Part shown: positions 24,225 to 36,286 of the stretch, piece after piece | Layout of the letters: every line of letters begins with the position of its first letter | Numbering within the stretch: position 1 is the stretch's first letter | From: Odobenus rosmarus divergens | Taxonomy: Eukaryota > Chordata > Mammalia > Carnivora > Odobenidae | Reading direction: 5' to 3' | Assembly (NCBI RefSeq): GCF_000321225.1 | Contig: NW_004450330.1 | Span: forward strand, 465,989-529,988 | Length of the DNA: 64,000 nt | The notes under the pieces: model-generated | Databases searched by the model: none | What the model was told of the DNA's origin: nothing | Seen by the model: the letters and a program-made list of their open reading frames with translations, nothing else | Position numbers and translations under genes: made by a program

Positions 24225-26374
24225 CCCAAAGCTGCAGGGACAGCTGCAGACACACAGCAGAGGACCGGGGCTCCTGAGCTGTTGTAGTCAGATTTGCATG
24301 CAGAACCTTGACCCTAGCTCAGAGGACGAACTCCTTGGGCCTGGTCAGGCCCTGCACTCCCCCTTGCCCACCCAGGCCGCCGCGGGGAGGGGGAGAGGCA
24401 GAGTGGGATGGGGCGTGCCAGGTGAGGGGTTGCGGCCTTGTCTGTGGTGGGAGGGGGGGCAGGGGGACGCTTCTGTGTTTACAACCTTAAGGAAGCAAAA
24501 GTTTGGTTGTGCTCAGTGAGCAGGAAAATGGAAGTGACCCTGGAGCAGAGATTTAAAGCCCTGTTGGCCATTTAGGCAGCACCGTGTTTAATAGCTTGGG
24601 ACCCCAGCGTCAGAGTGATAAATCTACTCTGCGCCGCGACGTGGGGAGCTGGCCTCCGAGGGTCCCCCTGCTCTCTGCGTTCCATGGGGACCCCAACCCC
24701 CTGCCAGCCCATCTTGGAAGTGGACGGGGCAGCTGGCCACCCCACTCCCCTGGACTACAGGGGTTGTTAGCACCGGCTTCAAAGGAAGGTGTTGCCAGCG
24801 TTATTACATGGGGAACACAGAAAGGGCACGAGGTTATACATACATAGATCCACAAGTACAAAATAAGTATGTGTAAGTCCAGATTATAAAAAATAATGCT
24901 AGAGGGCTATTCTCCAAACAGGTTATCAAAGGTTCCTTCTAGGTGGCAGGAGGAGAGGTGAGTTTCCTGCTTCTTTGTGCTTAATGTACTTTGCACTTCA
25001 ACACGTCCACAGGGATATAAAAGTGCTCCCCATCCATCCCCGCTTCCTAGCAGATTCTTGGGGTGCCCACACTGCACCCCCGAGCCATGGTGGCGAGCAG
25101 TCCACGGGCCAGCTGTTTTGGCACTGTGGTGGCACCTGTCCGCGCCGCTCCGTCCCGGGCTGCAGGCAGCCACTCAGCGGGATGCAGCTACAACTTGGGG
25201 GTACCCCTCAACCTTCATGGGGAGAGGGTCAGTGGCTAAAGGCCCCCGGCTCCCCAGCCTCCAGGACGGTTCTGAGGTGCGTTTTACACACTTGCTCAGA
25301 GGGTCCTGAGAGAATGAGCCCAGTCGCCCATCTGTGTCAGCTCATTCACGTTCTCTCGCTTGTCTTCCTCCCGTCCCTGGGGCACTCTGCCCTCTCCCTC
25401 GTATTTCCAGAGATCATCTCCCCCCACAGCTCTCTGCTCCTGAAGCTTGTCTCAGGAGCGCCCCAGCTAAGCCAAGCCCACTCTGACCAATGTCTTACAG
25501 AGCTCCTCACACATGCTCTAGGTAGATACAAGCACAGCTGTATCCATATCTAAATACGAATGTGTGCACCTGCTCTTTCACAAAGCACAAATGGGACCAG
25601 ACTGTCCTTACCATTCCGCTACTTGCTTCCTTGGTGACTCAGTGCCACACTGCAGTGGGATTTCAGGTGTTGGTTGACGCACCTAGCAGCGCTTCTGGGC
25701 GGCCTTGACCCTGCTCACTGTGGGCACCCACATCCCCCAAGGATGGGACCAATCCCAGCTAGAGGTTACGGGTCCTCAAGGAAGGGGAGTGTGTGACACA
25801 GCTTCGTCCCCATCCAGCAGGTCAGTATTCACTGTGCAAACACTGGCTGAGCCTTCTCCCCCGCCCCCAGGCCAGATCTGGGCTGGACTTTGCAGCTGCA
25901 AAGACAGGCCCACACAGTCCAGCCCATTTGTCCAGCAGAAGCAGAACAGTCCAGCAGGAGCCGCAGGTTCCCAGAGACCTCAGGCAGCGGGGCAAGGGCA
26001 CCACGGGGGCACAGATGGCAGATAAAGGAGAGCTCTGCAGAGGAAGGGACCTCTGAGTCCTGAAACCTGGGCATCCGTGGAGTGCAGTAGAGCCCGAAGG
26101 AGGGAGGCAGGCCAAGGTGTGGAGGCCAGAGAGAGGGTGCGGCGGAGGCAGGACAGGGAGCAGATGTGGTGTTTCTCATGACTCAGCCTACCCTTTTCCT
26201 CAACTGCAATGGATTCTTTTATCATGACTTTCACAAGCAGGCCTGTGCCCACCAGCAGGCTTAGGGTCAGGAACAGAGGAGATGGACAGAACCCCTTGCT
26301 TCATTCTTTGGGGAATTTGTCAAAAGCCAGTTATCTTTGAAAAACCAGTTTTCAGGGATTTCATAGAAATCATT

Positions 26375-26465
26375 CCAGAATTTGTGAGTGTTGACAGCTC
26401 TGCCACTCATCAGCTGGATGACCTTAGGAAAGTCACTTTAGAGCCTGCTTTGGAATTGCTCTTTT
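26375..26465 (+). mobile_element. MIR fragment
   Basis: ACAGCTCTGCCACTCATCAG then GGATGACCTTAGGAAAGTCA. Confidence 0.55.
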
Positions 26466-26674
26466 TGCCTTTTCAAAGGCACCTGACCAAATCTGAGTGT
26501 ATCCATTTGTGTGTTGGGTGGGGGGTGGGGCCATTCACGAATACTCGTCTGAGGTGGTGCTGGCCACCCACCCCTTGTTTCAGCTCCTGCGCCCCCTCCA
26601 GACTGCTTATGAATTAAGGGATAAGCGGAAGAGTTCTCTCTCTTTTTCTCTCTTTCCCCCTGTGCCCCCCAGAT

Positions 26675-26755
26675 CGGGAATGTACATTAGGGTCAGCCCA
26701 GATTTTAAATCCCATCTCTACCACCATGTGACCCTGGGGAAGTCATTTCTTAAAA
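26675..26755 (+). mobile_element. MIR fragment
   Basis: ttttaaatcccatctctacc then CCATGTGACCCTGGGGAAGT, ended abruptly by an L2 fragment. Confidence 0.6.
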
Positions 26756-26885
26756 ATTCTTTCATTCTGCACATATCAATTGAGCACCTACTATGTGACA
26801 GTCACTAGTAGGCACTAGGGATACAAACGGCAGAGGCAAAGCAGACAAAAATAGTTGTTACCAATGAGGATTTATGGTCTCAGCA
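26756..26885 (-). mobile_element. L2 fragment, antisense
   Basis: ATTGAGCACCTACTATGTGA, GTAGGCACTAGGGATACAAA and agacaaaaatagttgttacc follow antisense L2. Confidence 0.75.
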
Positions 26886-26927
26886 AGCCTAATGCCTCTT
26901 ACTTATTATCAATGCTGTTTAACTTTT

Positions 26928-27125
26928 TTTTTTTTTTAAGATTTTATTTATTTATCTAACAGAGAGAGACACAGTGAGAGAGGAAACACAAGCAGGGGGA
27001 GTGGGAGAGGGAGAAGCAGGCTTCCCGCTGAGCAGGGAGCCCGATGCGGGGCTCGATCCCAGGACCCTGAGATCATGACCTGAGCTGAAGGCAGACGCTT
27101 AACGACTGAGCCACCCAGGCGCCCC
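26928..27125 (-). mobile_element. SINEC, full length, antisense
   Basis: Poly-T, then AAGATTTTATTTATTTATC, GAGCAGGGAGCCCGATGCGG and head GAGCCACCCAGGCGCCCC. Flanked by a perfect 17-bp duplication, aatgctgtttaactttt (26911-26927 and 27126-27142). Confidence 0.96.
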
Positions 27126-27144
27126 AATGCTGTTTAACTTTTAA

Positions 27145-27300
27145 ATCCACTTTGTTATTTTTGACCATCAAAAGTGTCCCGAGCAATGAGACAGGACATA
27201 TTTGCCCCTATGTGGCAAGCGAGAAACCTGGGGTTCAGAGAGGTTAAGGGAGGTATGCAGCTTTTTACCCCACCAGTGACAGAGCCAGGGCCTGTGTGGA
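27145..27300 (-). mobile_element. MIR SINE, antisense
   Basis: tttgcccctatgtggcaagc, GGGGTTCAGAGAGGTTAAGG and cagtgacagagccagggcct. Confidence 0.65.
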
Positions 27301-27306
27301 CCACAG

Positions 27307-27340
27307 CCCGCCCACCCCCACCCCCACCCCCGCCCCCGAC
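27307..27340 (-). repeat. C-rich (CCCCCA)n-type tract, G-quadruplex potential on the - strand
   Basis: Read on the - strand it gives five successive G runs (GGGGGCGGGGGTGGGGGTGG...), each of four to five G with one-base loops. It lies at the end of an antisense MIR. Confidence 0.85.
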
Positions 27341-27789
27341 TCCCGCTTCTCTGGTCTTCCTGCCACAGCCTGTTCAGGCTGACAAATGACTCGATTAAGT
27401 AGCACAGGTGCTGCTTGCCAGTGACAGTGTGGATGGCAGCTTTACTCAGGACCAGCCCCAATGGCAGGGCTCCCCGTGGCGGTACCAGTGGCCCAGGTTC
27501 TTGCTTCATGGCCAGGGACACAGGCTGAAACCTACAGATATGGTGACAGGGCAGGGTGACTTCCTTTTGTCGGACAAGTTCCTTTTTTGAAGCGGCCGAG
27601 GCGGTAGAGCTCATTCCCATCCTAGCTCTAGTCAGCAAAACCTGTGTGAACCAGAGCCTGCCCAGCCCCAGAAGTGGCTTTTCTTAGCAGTCAGCGCATC
27701 GCCCGACACAGCAGCCGACAAACTCGAAGAAGCTGTGAACCCAGACTTCGCAGCATGGGAGGTTCGTGGGGAGGCCTGGGTTGGCCTTG

Positions 27790-28025
27790 AGTAGAGCTGA
27801 GCTGGGTTCAAATCTCAACTTCCTTGATCCCCAGCCGGGGACCTGGTGCAAGTGATTTGACCTCTTTGAGCTTCAGCACTCTCTTCTGTAAGGGGGCGGT
27901 GGGGGGGTCACCCTTGGTTCCCAGCATGTTTATGGACTAGAAATAACATGTAGAGTGAGGGGCACACAATAGGGCTTGATAAATAGGAGGTGATGGTATG
28001 ATTATTATTATTAGCATTGACAGTA
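27790..28025 (+). mobile_element. MIR SINE
   Basis: gctgggttcaaatctcaact, GACCTCTTTGAGCTTCAGCA, and a tail (cacacaatagggcttgataa) ending in ATTATTATTATTAGC. Confidence 0.75.
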
Positions 28026-28529
28026 TCAGCCAACAAAATGAAAACTTTCGGGTTGAAATCAACCTATGTTCAACCGAAGCCCTTCTCCTTCACTAACCAC
28101 GTCTACCATTCTCTGCCATTGACAGGGAGTCCATCAAGAGGTACTGATTAGAATCCATGACAATCAAAGCCTCCATCATTGACATGGCCAGTACCTCTGT
28201 GTGCCCCTGTGCCCCGGGAGTGGAGCTTGAAACAGGGAGGGAGCCAGATTCTACCTGAGCAACTCAGGGCAGCCAGGCTCAGGCAGCTGCTGGCTTTGCC
28301 GCCGTCCTGCCCATGAGTGGGCCCTCTGGGGGAATGACCGGCATGGGAGCTCAGTCTCCGGCTCCAAGGGCCTCCCAAGCCTGCTGATCGCATTGGAGTG
28401 GGCCTCCAGCCTTCAGCACCCTGATACGGGGAGAGCAGGGAGGGAAGCTAAGGATGGGTATGCAGCCTGGGCAAGGTCTCAAGGCAAGGAGAGAGAGGAG
28501 GCAATGCCTCCCTCCACTGTAGGGAGGGG

Positions 28530-28612
28530 CTGCTCTCCCCATTTTAAGAGGCTCAGAGAGGTGAAGCAACTTGCCCATGATCACAGAGTTGTTTCAAGGC
28601 CAGTCTGATGCT
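28530..28612 (-). mobile_element. MIR fragment, antisense
   Basis: CCCATTTTAAGAGGCTCAGA then GAAGCAACTTGCCCATGATC and acagagttg. Confidence 0.65.
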
Positions 28613-28964
28613 TGGGGCTCCTGCTCTTTCTCTTCTGCCTCCCTCCATCCGCCCTCAGAGCAGGCTGTGGGCCACGCTGTGGCTGCCAGCCTGCAGGGCA
28701 GGTTTCAGTGATGGGCTCTGGGCAGGGGGCAGTGGTGGGGCTGAGCCTGACCTGCCTGGAAATGAAAAGTGCCGGGATCCCTACTCAGAACAGAGAGGAG
28801 GAGGCAGAAGGTAGGGCAGCCCTGGTGATGTGGGAATGCTAGCAGAGGTCATGCAGGGAGATAAAGCATTCTTCCTCATAATAGAGTCTGTAGGGAGAAA
28901 TCAAGGCTTCTTGGAAACTAAACCTAAAAATGTTAGCTGGCCGTAATGACAACAACAATAATAA

Positions 28965-29185
28965 ACTATGTAGTAATATCATATATCGTGGTAGGCACTT
29001 TTCATATTGTAAATCTTCCCAGCAAATCTGCCGAGTAGACGCTACTTCCTTTTCTACTTTGTAGATGAGGTCACTGGAGCTCAGAGAGGTCACTTAATTT
29101 GCCCGAGGTCACTCAGCTGATAAGTGGCAGAGCCAGGATCCAAACCCGGTCTGTCTCATTTCAAAAACATGCTCCTTCTGTTGTA
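28965..29185 (-). mobile_element. MIR SINE, near full length, antisense
   Basis: cgtggtaggcacttttcata, TTTGTAGATGAGGTCACTGG, GCCCGAGGTCACTCAGCTGA, TAAGTGGCAGAGCCAGGATC and a head ending tctgttgtactaact. Confidence 0.88.
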
Positions 29186-29554
29186 CTAACTGGGGTATAA
29201 TTTAATTCATCAGAATGTTTGATCTTAAGTGACAAAGAGGAGGCCCAGAGAGGTTAAGCTGGGCATGAGGCCCACCGTGGATTAGTCACAGCTGGGGAAG
29301 CTTCTGAATCTCCAGAGCCACCTTACCACCATGCACTGATGGAGAAGGGCCGTGTGCCAGTTTCCAGGGCCCACCTGGGCTCCCCTCTTCCCTCCTTCCA
29401 CATGCATATTTATCACACTCACATATATTTTTATGAGCATCTCAAACCTCTGCAAGAGACTCAAACTGGAAACCAAGGGTCTTCCTTACCAGCTGGGTAT
29501 GAAGAGCCATGTGCCCGCTCCCTGAACTCCGGCCAAACGGCTTCCTCCTCTAAC

Positions 29555-29745
29555 ACTACATAAGCGTTCTATATGACCTTGGGTAAGTCACTGCCAACTT
29601 CTGAGCCTCAGTTTCCTCTTCTGGGAAATAGGGGCTAACAGCAACTCCCTCTGGGGTGGCAGGGATGCTTTAGTGTAGTGGCGTCTATAAAAAAGTCAGC
29701 CAGGTGCCCAGCACCCAGTCGACATTTTAACAAATGCCACCCAGG
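29555..29745 (+). mobile_element. MIR SINE
   Basis: ATATGACCTTGGGTAAGTCA, CTGAGCCTCAGTTTCCTCTT and tail gccaggtgcccagcacccag. Confidence 0.8.
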
Positions 29746-31640
29746 CCTGGCCTGGTTCTCTTTAGTGATTGGTAGCTGGGCATGCTCCTTCTGTTTCTAG
29801 AACAATTTTTGCAGCAGTCTTGCTGCCTGGGGCCAGTTGGAGTACAGTGGTCTCCCTCTGCAGAGGGAGCTCCGTCCATCTTCCTCCTGTGGCTCCCCTG
29901 GCAGCCCCTGTTCTTCTGCCTCAGCTGTCTCCACCTGACCGGGCATCGTCCACCCCTCCTCCCTCCTCCAAGGCACGGCACATAGTAGGTGCTTGGGAAC
30001 TTGGTGAGTGGGCGAATTTGGGCTCCGACTCTATGCAGATCTGTGCTGACTACCACAGGCATCCCAAGGAGCGACTCTGCCAGTGTCACCCTTGGGGTGG
30101 CTCCTTGCCTGCACGCCCACCGCAGGGGGAGCCGAGCTGGGCGGCTGTTCCTTCCACACACCTCTGTGCCCTGAACAGGGAAGGCCTCTCAGAGGAGGCA
30201 GTTTTTGAGCTGGCCTGAAGAGAACACGCATCCATCTTACGCTTGCTCCTGGCCTTTTTTTTTTTTGGCCGACCCCAAAAGTCCTGTAACAAAAGGCTTT
30301 CAAGCCAAAACCACTTTACCGCAGCCTGAGGAGGAAGCTGTCCTGGGCTAGGACTGAGACTCTAGCTGAGGACCCGTCGCCACTCCCGGGGCCTGAGCTG
30401 AGTGGCCCGTATCCGCTGCGCCCCGTCGCCTGAGTGTCCCCACCGGCACCGAAGGTGTCCTCCCACTGTGGGAGCCGACTGGGCCACCCGATTGCTCCTG
30501 GGAGCAGCCCTCCGTCTGGCCATTGCTGTATAGACTCCCCAACTTCCCTGGCCTCGGGTAGGCTCACCCCGAGGGTGCCTTGTGGCCCCTTGGGTTACTC
30601 CCCATCTCTCACGGCGAGCCGGCTGAAGAGCACAGCCTGCCCAAGTGTCCCTTCCCTGCCCTCCTGCCCGTGATTACTTGTCCCCCACGCTACACGTGCT
30701 CTCTGCGGCTGCACCTTCCGCCTCAGAGAACATGGGGGCGGATTTAGAGGCGCCTCAGGGGCCACCAAGGAAGCACTAATGAGGAAAGGTGTTGAGGCAA
30801 GTCCTGACTATCTAACCGTGTACCCTGCTCCCCAACGGGGCAAAACTCGTGTGTTGTGCTCCCCTTTGGAGAATGCGCCCGGCCCCTCTCAGGCCTGCTT
30901 CGAGGGAGCAGGGGCTGGGGGGCCTGCTGCGGGGGTGAGGGTGAGGAGGCAGGCCTGCGGTCTCCCGGGGGAGGAGTGCTCCAGGCGAGACTGTGGAGGG
31001 CATGTTCGGGAAGGGATTTCCGGCTACTCTGAGGCGGAAAATTTGAGACTGTAAGCTCCTCAACAGCTGTGCGCCCTGGACTGTTTGGGCCGCTGCCTGG
31101 AGCGCCATGGCTACGGGATGAATACAAATGCATAATGGAAGAGGCTGTCCTGGGGCTCAGAACAGACTTATTCATCCCTCGCTCCCCCACCTGCTCCCTG
31201 CCCGGCTCCCCCGAGACTTCTCTGGGACTTGATGTTGTCAAAACTCATATAAATCCCAGTGTCATCTGGCTCTGTTGTCGGCAAGGCCCCAGACATCAGG
31301 GGGAAAGAGGGAATTTTCACTTTTCTCCATAAATGAGGGGAATCGAAGGGGAGGGCCCGTGTCCACCCAGACTTCCTGGGAAGCAGCTGGGGCCTGGAAC
31401 ACAGGGATGGCTAGGGATCCTTTGTGCGCTGTCCTCCTGGAACATTTCAGGTCATCTGCTCCAGTGCCTTCTGCTTTGGAGGCTGGGCCGGGGGCTAACC
31501 GGGGTGGAGCTGGGACTGGGGGCAAAGGGACTCTCCCTAGATGATGGAGATCTTGGGTTCTTGGGTCCAAACTGGCAGACAGCCATGAGACCCCCATGAC
31601 TGAGTCTGGGCCTAGATTTGGAAAAACCGTAAGAAGAGCA
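29746..31640. other. GC-rich intron, no gene recognised
   Basis: Chance ORFs overlap in several frames. Small L2 scraps are possible near 29970 (cacatagtaggtgcttggga) and 30180. 31105-31335 has lower GC with motifs such as CAAATGCATAATGG and CATAAATGAGG and could be a conserved element. Confidence 0.5.
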
Positions 31641-33138
31641 GAGAAATAGAAATAACACCTAAGACAGAAGTGGAGGCACCATCTATGCTTCCCTCTGGAA
31701 GAGGAGCCAAACCTGGAGGTGATGACCCTCTAGGGCTGTAGGTAGAAGCAGCTAAATAGGTTCATCAGACAGCAAATGAGTTTAGTGACCAAAGCAGGTA
31801 GATGGTATGGTAGATAGTCGGCCTTTCCAACACAGGTTATAGTGGGACCTCACCTCCTTTCATCTGGACCTCATACTTCTTTGATGCAGCCTCTGTTAGT
31901 CTCAGTTAACTAAGCAGCCAGCTCACATTGGCCAGTCTCAGGGAGCTTATGACTCTGTTTCAGGGACATCCCTGTCCCGTCAGTTGGATTTATTTCCAAG
32001 GCTTAAAAGCAGGACTTTATAGGAAACCCTGATGGGTTCCATCTTACTGCACTATGCCAAATTTCCTAGAGTGTACAGATCGTTTGGATTTCTAATTCCA
32101 TACTGGATGTCATCTGTCATTTCCAGCTTGTGCTTCTTACATATTTGGTAACATCACAACAGACATGTTAAAATATACAACCTCTTTCATTAAACATAAA
32201 GAAGGTGTAATGGTGAGTTGAGTTGTGTTGTACTGCACTTGACTTCCTGACACAATGCTCTTTTTCTAGGGTAGATATTTAATTAAATGTATTAACTTAT
32301 TAACTTATTAACTAATTTTGCAGCCTTCTTTCAAGAAATAAGTTTACCAATAAATGACCCAATAAATTTACCCCAATCTCAAACGTATCTTAAGGATCTG
32401 GGGAGATTTGTAATAGAGAGCCTGGAGTGCTGCCTGGTTGAAACAGGCCTGTCATTCCACCCCCCCTTTCCAGGTCAGCTGCATCAGCATCCTAGCTGAA
32501 CTTCCTGTCTCTCGGTTCCCTGTCCTCAACCTGGTGTCTTCTATACCTGGCTTCCTGAAATACCATTTCTTCTTGTTCCAACCTTTCTTGACAGTCTGGG
32601 TTGGAGCTGGAACCAGGCTAGGCTACTCGGCCTGCATGGGGCCTTTCCATCACTAGCTCCTAGCCCCAGCGTGACCCAAGGTCATCCCTGAAGTCAGGCC
32701 AGGGCCTCTGTTGGCCCTTGGACCCACCATGCTGCTTCCTCCACGCCCACCATTGCCCCTGGTCTCTCTCAGCCTGGGAATGGGACGGCCTTCAATAATA
32801 CCATCCCAGGCCCGTAACAGAGGCTTTCCAACAACAGAGACTGTTTCTGGGGCTGCTCACTTTTCTCTCCAAAGACTCACATTTCCTGTAGTCTTGCTCT
32901 TTTCTTGAGAATATCTCCTAAGGCCTCCACTTTGACTTTCTGCTTGTCTCCCATGGGAGAGAGAGACTGGCCTCATCGCCGTGAAAGGTGGAGGGATGGG
33001 CTCAGGGATGTGCAGGTAGCCATACCCGAAAGGGAGATCTAGATGGCGCTGGGATGTGGCTGGTGAGCCTCTGATTGGGTGGCAATGTGGTCCTATGCAA
33101 AAGTTAAATTGAATAACTGAAAATAATTAAAATAATCT
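31641..33138. other. AT-richer unassigned intron block
   Basis: 31641-32430 is repeat-like in composition but matches nothing I know. It includes TTAACTTA repeated at about 32293-32315. 32440-33138 is unremarkable, with a possible L2-like stretch at 32480-32600. Confidence 0.45.
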
Positions 33139-33154
33139 AATCATTAAAATAATT

Positions 33155-33357
33155 GTATTTTTTAAAGATTTATTTATTTATTTTAGAGAGAAAGAGAGGG
33201 CATGCGAGTGGGGGGGGGACAGAGGGAGAGAGAGAATCTCAAACAGACTCCCCTCTAAGCGCAGAGCCTGACGTGGGGCTCCATCCCAGGACCCTGAGAT
33301 CATAACCTGAGCCAAAAATCAAGAGCCGGCCGCTTAACTGAGCCACCAGGCACCCCC
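33155..33357 (-). mobile_element. SINEC, older subtype, antisense
   Basis: Tail tttttaaagatttatttatt, then agagaatctcaaacagactc, agagcctgacgtggggctcc, 'aaaatcaagagccgg' and head GAGCCACCAGGCACCC. The 'aaatcaagag' insertion is typical of a carnivore-wide subtype and is missing from the other copies here. Perfect 16-bp duplication aatcattaaaataatt (33139-33154 and 33358-33373). Confidence 0.94.
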
Positions 33358-33689
33358 AATCATTAAAATAATTTTAAAATAAAAAAGAATAAATAACTGG
33401 TAATAATAGTGGCCCTTCAATGAGTCCTGTGACATTTGAGCCCCTACTCTGAGTTCACATTACCTTGAATTCTCCCCATACTCGCATGAAACAAGAGGGT
33501 CAGAGCAGGTACTGCAGACAACCAAGGCCACACAGGCTGGGAGGACAGCCCAGGTCTGTCTGTGTATCAGATCCCTGTCCCTGTTCCCCACTAGCCACTT
33601 TCTCACCCCGCAGCAGGTATTCACTCACCATCGGTCTGCCTAGACCTTCACCAGTGCAAATGGTTTTCATTACTGTAATGCAGTGATTA

Positions 33690-34310
33690 AAAATCTGTTT
33701 TAATAACCCATAGGACGGCATCCCACCTCATTATTCTTTTAGTATTTTTCTCTTTCTTCATTTGTGTTTGCTTTTCCAGATAAACTTTAGTTAATCATTT
33801 TGGTAAAGTCCCCCTAAAATCCCATAGGTATTTTAATTGAGATCATACTACATTTATGGATTATGTTAGGGGACAGTTGACATCTTTGAGTTATTGAGGA
33901 CTGTGGTCCACACATAAAATAATGTCTCTCCATTTATTCAAGTTTTCTGTTAATGTCCTTTAGTGTGATTCACATTTTTACCCTTACAAGCCTCACATTT
34001 CTTGCTGTGTTTATCCCTAAGTATTTTATCTTTTTTGTTGTTATTATGAAGGGAACCCTACCTTCCATTATATTTCCCAACTTGTTATATGTCTACAGGG
34101 AAGCTGTTGATTTTTGATGACCAGTAATTTTCTGCCTCACTGAATTCTTATTTCTCTCAAAGCTTCTCTTTTGGTTCTCTTGGGTGTTATAGTTGTACAA
34201 GCAAACCATCTGCAGAAAATGACAACTTTGCCTTCTTTCTCTTATCTGATTGTTTGGCTAGTCCTTCCAGAACAGTGCTAAGTAGTGGTGGTGTTGGTGG
34301 GATGATATAA
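33690..34310 (-). mobile_element. LINE-1 ORF2-region fossil, antisense
   Basis: Keeps the antisense ORF2 order: ggggacagttgacatctttg, TGTCTCTCCATTTATTCAAG, GTGTTTATCCCTAAGTATTT, 'gctgttgatttttgatgacc', TGCCTCACTGAATTCTTATT, 'caaaccatctgcagaaaatg' and GGCTAGTCCTTCCAGAACAG. Broken throughout, with no open frame. Confidence 0.8.
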
Positions 34311-34570
34311 TTTTTAATAAATCGTATGTCACCATTTAATTATATCATAATTTAATTAACTGTCCTCTATTGTATACATTTGTTTCCAACTTTTCCCTCT
34401 TATAAGTAACATTGCAGTGAACGCATCTGCTTAACACCTGCTGTCCTTTTTATTTATATCAACATGGTAGATCGTTAGGAGTAAAAATAACAGGTCAAGG
34501 AGTATGAACTGTTTCTGAGATTGTGGATACTGAGTGCCAACTGATTTTCCAGAAAGGGTTTCTCTAATTA
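34311..34570 (-). mobile_element. Second antisense LINE-1 fragment (3'-end type)
   Basis: AACTGTCCTCTATTGTATAC, 'catttgtttccaacttttcc', AACATTGCAGTGAACGCATC and 'aggtcaaggagtatgaac' follow the L1M 3' segment. In an intact element this lies 3' of the ORF2 part, so two insertions or a rearrangement are implied. Confidence 0.65.
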
Positions 34571-35105
34571 ATTAAACATGTATACGTGAAAGCTTTGAAC
34601 ACTGGCTAGTGCCTTGCAGAATCTCAGAACTGGTGGGCCATTTCCTTAGAGGGGATGTATATTAAGTGAGCTTGGTTGTTCGGCCTGTCGGGAAGGTGTT
34701 TTATAGTCATCTCAGTCTTAGTTCAGAACAAGAGACTGTGGCATCAGAATGGGCTAGTGCTGAAGCCAAGGGTGGCCTCTTGGGGGCCCCCTGAGCTGCA
34801 GCGCAGGAGAGCCTAGGTTTACCTTCTGAGAATCCCCTCTGCTGGGGACTGTTGTAAACTACACTAGCATTGGGCATGTGTCCAGTATTGTCCTAACTGG
34901 TCTTGCCCAGGCCCCAGAAGCCCCAAGTCTGTGGCCTGGGTCATTGTCAGCCACACAGCAGGTGTGTGGCTCTGCTCCTCTGTGCTGCCTTTTGTACATA
35001 TGTCTCCCTCTTTCTCTCCTGGCTCTGCAGAGGTGCCAGCTGCTGGGCCGGTCTTGTTCTTCCCGAGTAGCCCTCAGCTGTCCTTGCAGAAAGTAAGCAA
35101 AGTGG

Positions 35106-35565
35106 TTTGGGCTTAATTGTGTTCCCCTAAAATTCTCATGTTGAAGCCCTAACCCCCAGAATCTCAGAATATGAGCTTATTTAGAAATAAGATACAATAA
35201 GATGTAGTAAACTGAGGTCACTAGAGTGGGCTCTAATCTAATATGCCTGGTATCCTTATAAAAAGGGAAATTCAGACACAGAGACCTGGACACTGGGAGA
35301 AGGCCATGTGAACAAGAAGACGGAGATCAGGGTGCATGTCTACAAGCCAAGAGCCACCAAATATTGCCAGCAAACCACCAGAAGCTGGGGGAGAGGCGGA
35401 GAACAGATTGTCCCCACAGCCCCCACAGCAGGAACCCTCCCTGCTGATGCCCTGATCTTGGATTCATGGTCTCCAGAACTGTGAGGCAATAAATTTCTGT
35501 GGCTTCAGCCCCCCAGTCCATGGCACTGTGTTCGGGCAGACTGAGCAAACGAATGCATAGGGTAA
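35106..35565 (+). mobile_element. Solo MLT1A-type LTR (MaLR/ERVL class), near full length
   Basis: Starts 'gggcttaattgtgttcccct', then ATTCTCATGTTGAAGCCCTA, 'gaggtcactagagtgggctc', ATCCTTATAAAAAGGGAAAT, GAGCCACCAAATATTGCCAG and GAACTGTGAGGCAATAAATT (polyadenylation signal AATAAA), ending near 35560. About 450 bp, the usual length for the type. No internal retroviral sequence is attached, so it is a solo LTR with no coding content. Confidence 0.85.
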
Positions 35566-36286
35566 AAGGCTCCTCTGCTCAACCAACGTGAAGCAAAGGC
35601 CTCCATGTGCTCAGAAAGATGTGTCACGATGGCTTCAATAGACGAGGCCAAGAGTGAGGAGGGGCATGGGAGTAGCACAGCCTGCAGAGTGAGCATGCTG
35701 GATCCCCGGACTCAGCAGCCCTGAGGTGGGCCTGGAGCCTAGAGACAGAAGGCGAGGGTGCCCTTGGTGCCCAGGGAGCTAACCACATGGTAGCTTTCTG
35801 GGGAATGTTTGCTGCATCAACCCAACAGAGTCCCTGTGAGGGCATCAGAGGGCTCCGCTCTCCAAGCCCAAGCCCTGTAGCTACTCCACTAGTGTTGGAG
35901 ATACACGATGACCACACAGGGAAGGAATGTCACTTCAAGGAGGCGGAGGACTGGCTTCTCATGAAGCCTGCAGCTCTGCATTCGGGTAGACCAACAGGTA
36001 GAAGTTGTCCTAGGTCAATGACACCGGCCCTAAAACATGCTCTCCCGACCTTCCAAGGCTGCAGTGGAAGAGGTCCCTGTGGAGAAGGGTGGGGGCCCTC
36101 AGAGCCCAAGTGCTGTCACCCTCCGAGGCTGCCACACCCCCCCACAGGCTGGCCCAAGTGCCGTTTGATGTGGTCCGCCCTTCCCTTCCTCCCTCGCTGC
36201 CGCAGACACCCAGTCTGTGTCACTGGGGGAGACCTGACTAAAGACTTGGTGAAACAGGCCCAGCTGGACCAGAGGCTGGGAACCTC

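Larger units (their letters stand above)
20101..26374. other. Intron, unassigned parts of 20101-26374
   Basis: 20101-21124, 21310-21940, 22905-23400 and 24225-26374 are GC-rich with no gene. A perfect octamer ATTTGCAT is at 24292-24299. 25545-25640 ('cacaaatgggaccagactgt') may be a small antisense L1 scrap. Confidence 0.5.

Noticed and set aside
30744..31241. 165-codon ORF on the - strand
   Set aside because: Proline/serine-rich composition from GC-rich DNA. Overlapping ORFs exist in other frames.
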